A stretch of 64,000 nt of DNA, from NCBI RefSeq assembly GCF_041893525.1, contig NZ_CP169068.1, one strand, 5' to 3'. Under the pieces are notes generated by a model. The model worked only from the letters and a program-made list of their open reading frames with translations, was not told the DNA's origin and did no database searches. This DNA comes from Phaeobacter bryozoorum. GTDB taxonomy: Bacteria > Pseudomonadota > Alphaproteobacteria > Rhodobacterales > Rhodobacteraceae. Within the stretch, counting starts at the first letter, position 1. Every line of letters begins with the position of its first letter. The position numbers and the translations under genes were made by a program. Shown one piece after another: positions 63,701-64,000 of the stretch.

Positions 63701-63719
63701 TGGAGGCGAGTACCGGAAT
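63701..63719. repeat. Right attachment site
   Basis: TGGAGGCGAGTACCGGAAT forms the 3' end of tRNA-Cys and equals the left copy at 51132-51150 in all 19 bases. Confidence 0.95.
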
Positions 63720-63774
63720 CGAACCGGTGTACACGGATTTGCAATCCGCTGCGTCACCACTCCGCCAACTCGCC
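63701..63774 (-). tRNA. tRNA-Cys (anticodon GCA)
   Basis: On the minus strand the gene begins GGCGAGTTGGCGGAGTGGTG and ends ACTCGCC TCCA, with the CCA encoded. The acceptor arms GGCGAGT/ACTCGCC pair fully, the anticodon loop is TTGCAAA (GCA), and the T arm is CCGGTTCGATTCCGG. It is intact after integration. Confidence 0.97.
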
Positions 63775-64000
63775 TTACCGGTGGTGTGAGGCGTGATTAA
63801 TCACATGCCGGGGGACGGTGCAAGGGGGCGTGCGCAGAACCGGCGGGAAATTTTGAAAAATTCTGCGGCCGCAATGGGCTGGAGTGCCGCTTTGAGTGTC
63901 GATCTGCCGGGGGCGCCAGCGGGGCAGGCTGCCTTGGTGGCTGTCGGCAGCCCTGCCGGGTGTCGCAACGGGGGACGGTTACGCCGGGCTGCGGGCGGGT
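63775..64000. other. Right-edge chromosomal DNA
   Basis: GC-rich sequence of chromosomal character with no complete gene, terminator or repeat that I can support. Confidence 0.5.

Larger units (their letters stand above)
51132..63719. mobile_element. 12.6-kb integrative element in tRNA-Cys
   Basis: The element runs between two perfect copies of TGGAGGCGAGTACCGGAAT, the right one being the 3' end of an intact tRNA-Cys. It encodes a tyrosine integrase at the tRNA end, an 85-aa protein and a ribbon-helix-helix-like protein. It also has a 1129-aa ejection-like protein, a 195-aa protein, a polymerase-like protein, a serine recombinase, a 30-aa hydrophobic peptide and an AT-rich P-loop ATPase. No capsid, portal, terminase, lysis, relaxase or type IV secretion gene is seen. 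Boundaries are well supported; its class (phage satellite, plasmid-like integrative replicon, or defective relic) is open. Confidence 0.92.

Noticed and set aside
51132..63719. Prophage
   Set aside because: No terminase, portal, capsid, tail or lysis gene can be read in any frame, so a full prophage is excluded; a satellite or relic remains possible.
51132..63719. CRISPR array
   Set aside because: The only short tandem repeats (53787-53824) are contiguous with no spacers and there is no cas gene.

Overview
The window is a GC-rich alphaproteobacterial chromosome segment, best matched to the Rhodobacteraceae (a Phaeobacter/Ruegeria-like roseobacter). The basis is the gene content (hflKC-degP, purD next to xseA, ftsY next to yciB, a SAM-II riboswitch before metZ, FolE2, PtsP beside LysC), the codon bias, and a family-typical intergenic hairpin repeat seen twice. 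No database search was possible; all names come from reading motifs.

Positions 1-51,000 are mostly ordinary chromosome. From left to right: an open-ended acidic Ala/Pro-rich protein (minus strand, runs off the left edge); thiamine pyrophosphokinase; a DMT exporter; a GST-sdaA pair; a phospholipase A2-like small protein; rpiA; gor; the hflK-hflC-degP membrane protease group; a Crp/Fnr regulator; a peptidoglycan-binding lipoprotein; a ferredoxin and a secreted FG-GAP protein; a five-repeat DUF1217 protein; a PAS-LuxR regulator; a bestrophin-like channel; purD divergent from xseA; a lysoplasmalogenase-like protein; ftsY; a second DMT protein; yciB; metZ under a SAM-II riboswitch and attenuator; folE2; a histone-H1-like protein; trkH; lysC and ptsP. 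At 38.1-45.4 kb lies a tightly coupled aryl-CoA (2-aminobenzoyl-CoA or salicylyl-CoA type) degradation operon with its own MarR regulator and a strong palindromic operator. Its CoA ligase carries a frameshift. At 45.4-51.0 kb are two related glycosyltransferases, one of them a three-domain 1110-residue fusion, and a sulfotransferase.

Positions 51,132-63,719 form a 12.6-kb integrative element inserted at the 3' end of tRNA-Cys(GCA). It is bounded by a perfect 19-bp direct repeat, and matching TGTCxCC-type motifs lie just inside both ends. A tyrosine integrase sits next to the intact tRNA. It heads a minus-strand operon with an 85-aa protein and a 56-aa ribbon-helix-helix-like protein, closed by a terminator. 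On the plus strand are a divergent single-subunit polymerase-like protein (palm motifs A, B and C recognisable) and a 195-aa protein that resembles the polymerase's own N-terminal domain and follows a long structured leader. Next comes a coupled 1129-aa protein that looks like a phage ejection/internal-virion protein and carries three N-terminal GIPxP repeats. The element also has a serine recombinase with repeated operator-like sites, two tandem 19-bp iteron-like repeats, an uncalled 30-aa hydrophobic peptide with a strong ribosome binding site, and an AT-rich P-loop ATPase that is probably defence cargo. No capsid, portal, terminase, conjugation or known Rep gene is visible. The element is therefore either a phage satellite or plasmid-like replicon of an unusual kind, or the remnant of one, and it is the most interesting part of the window.
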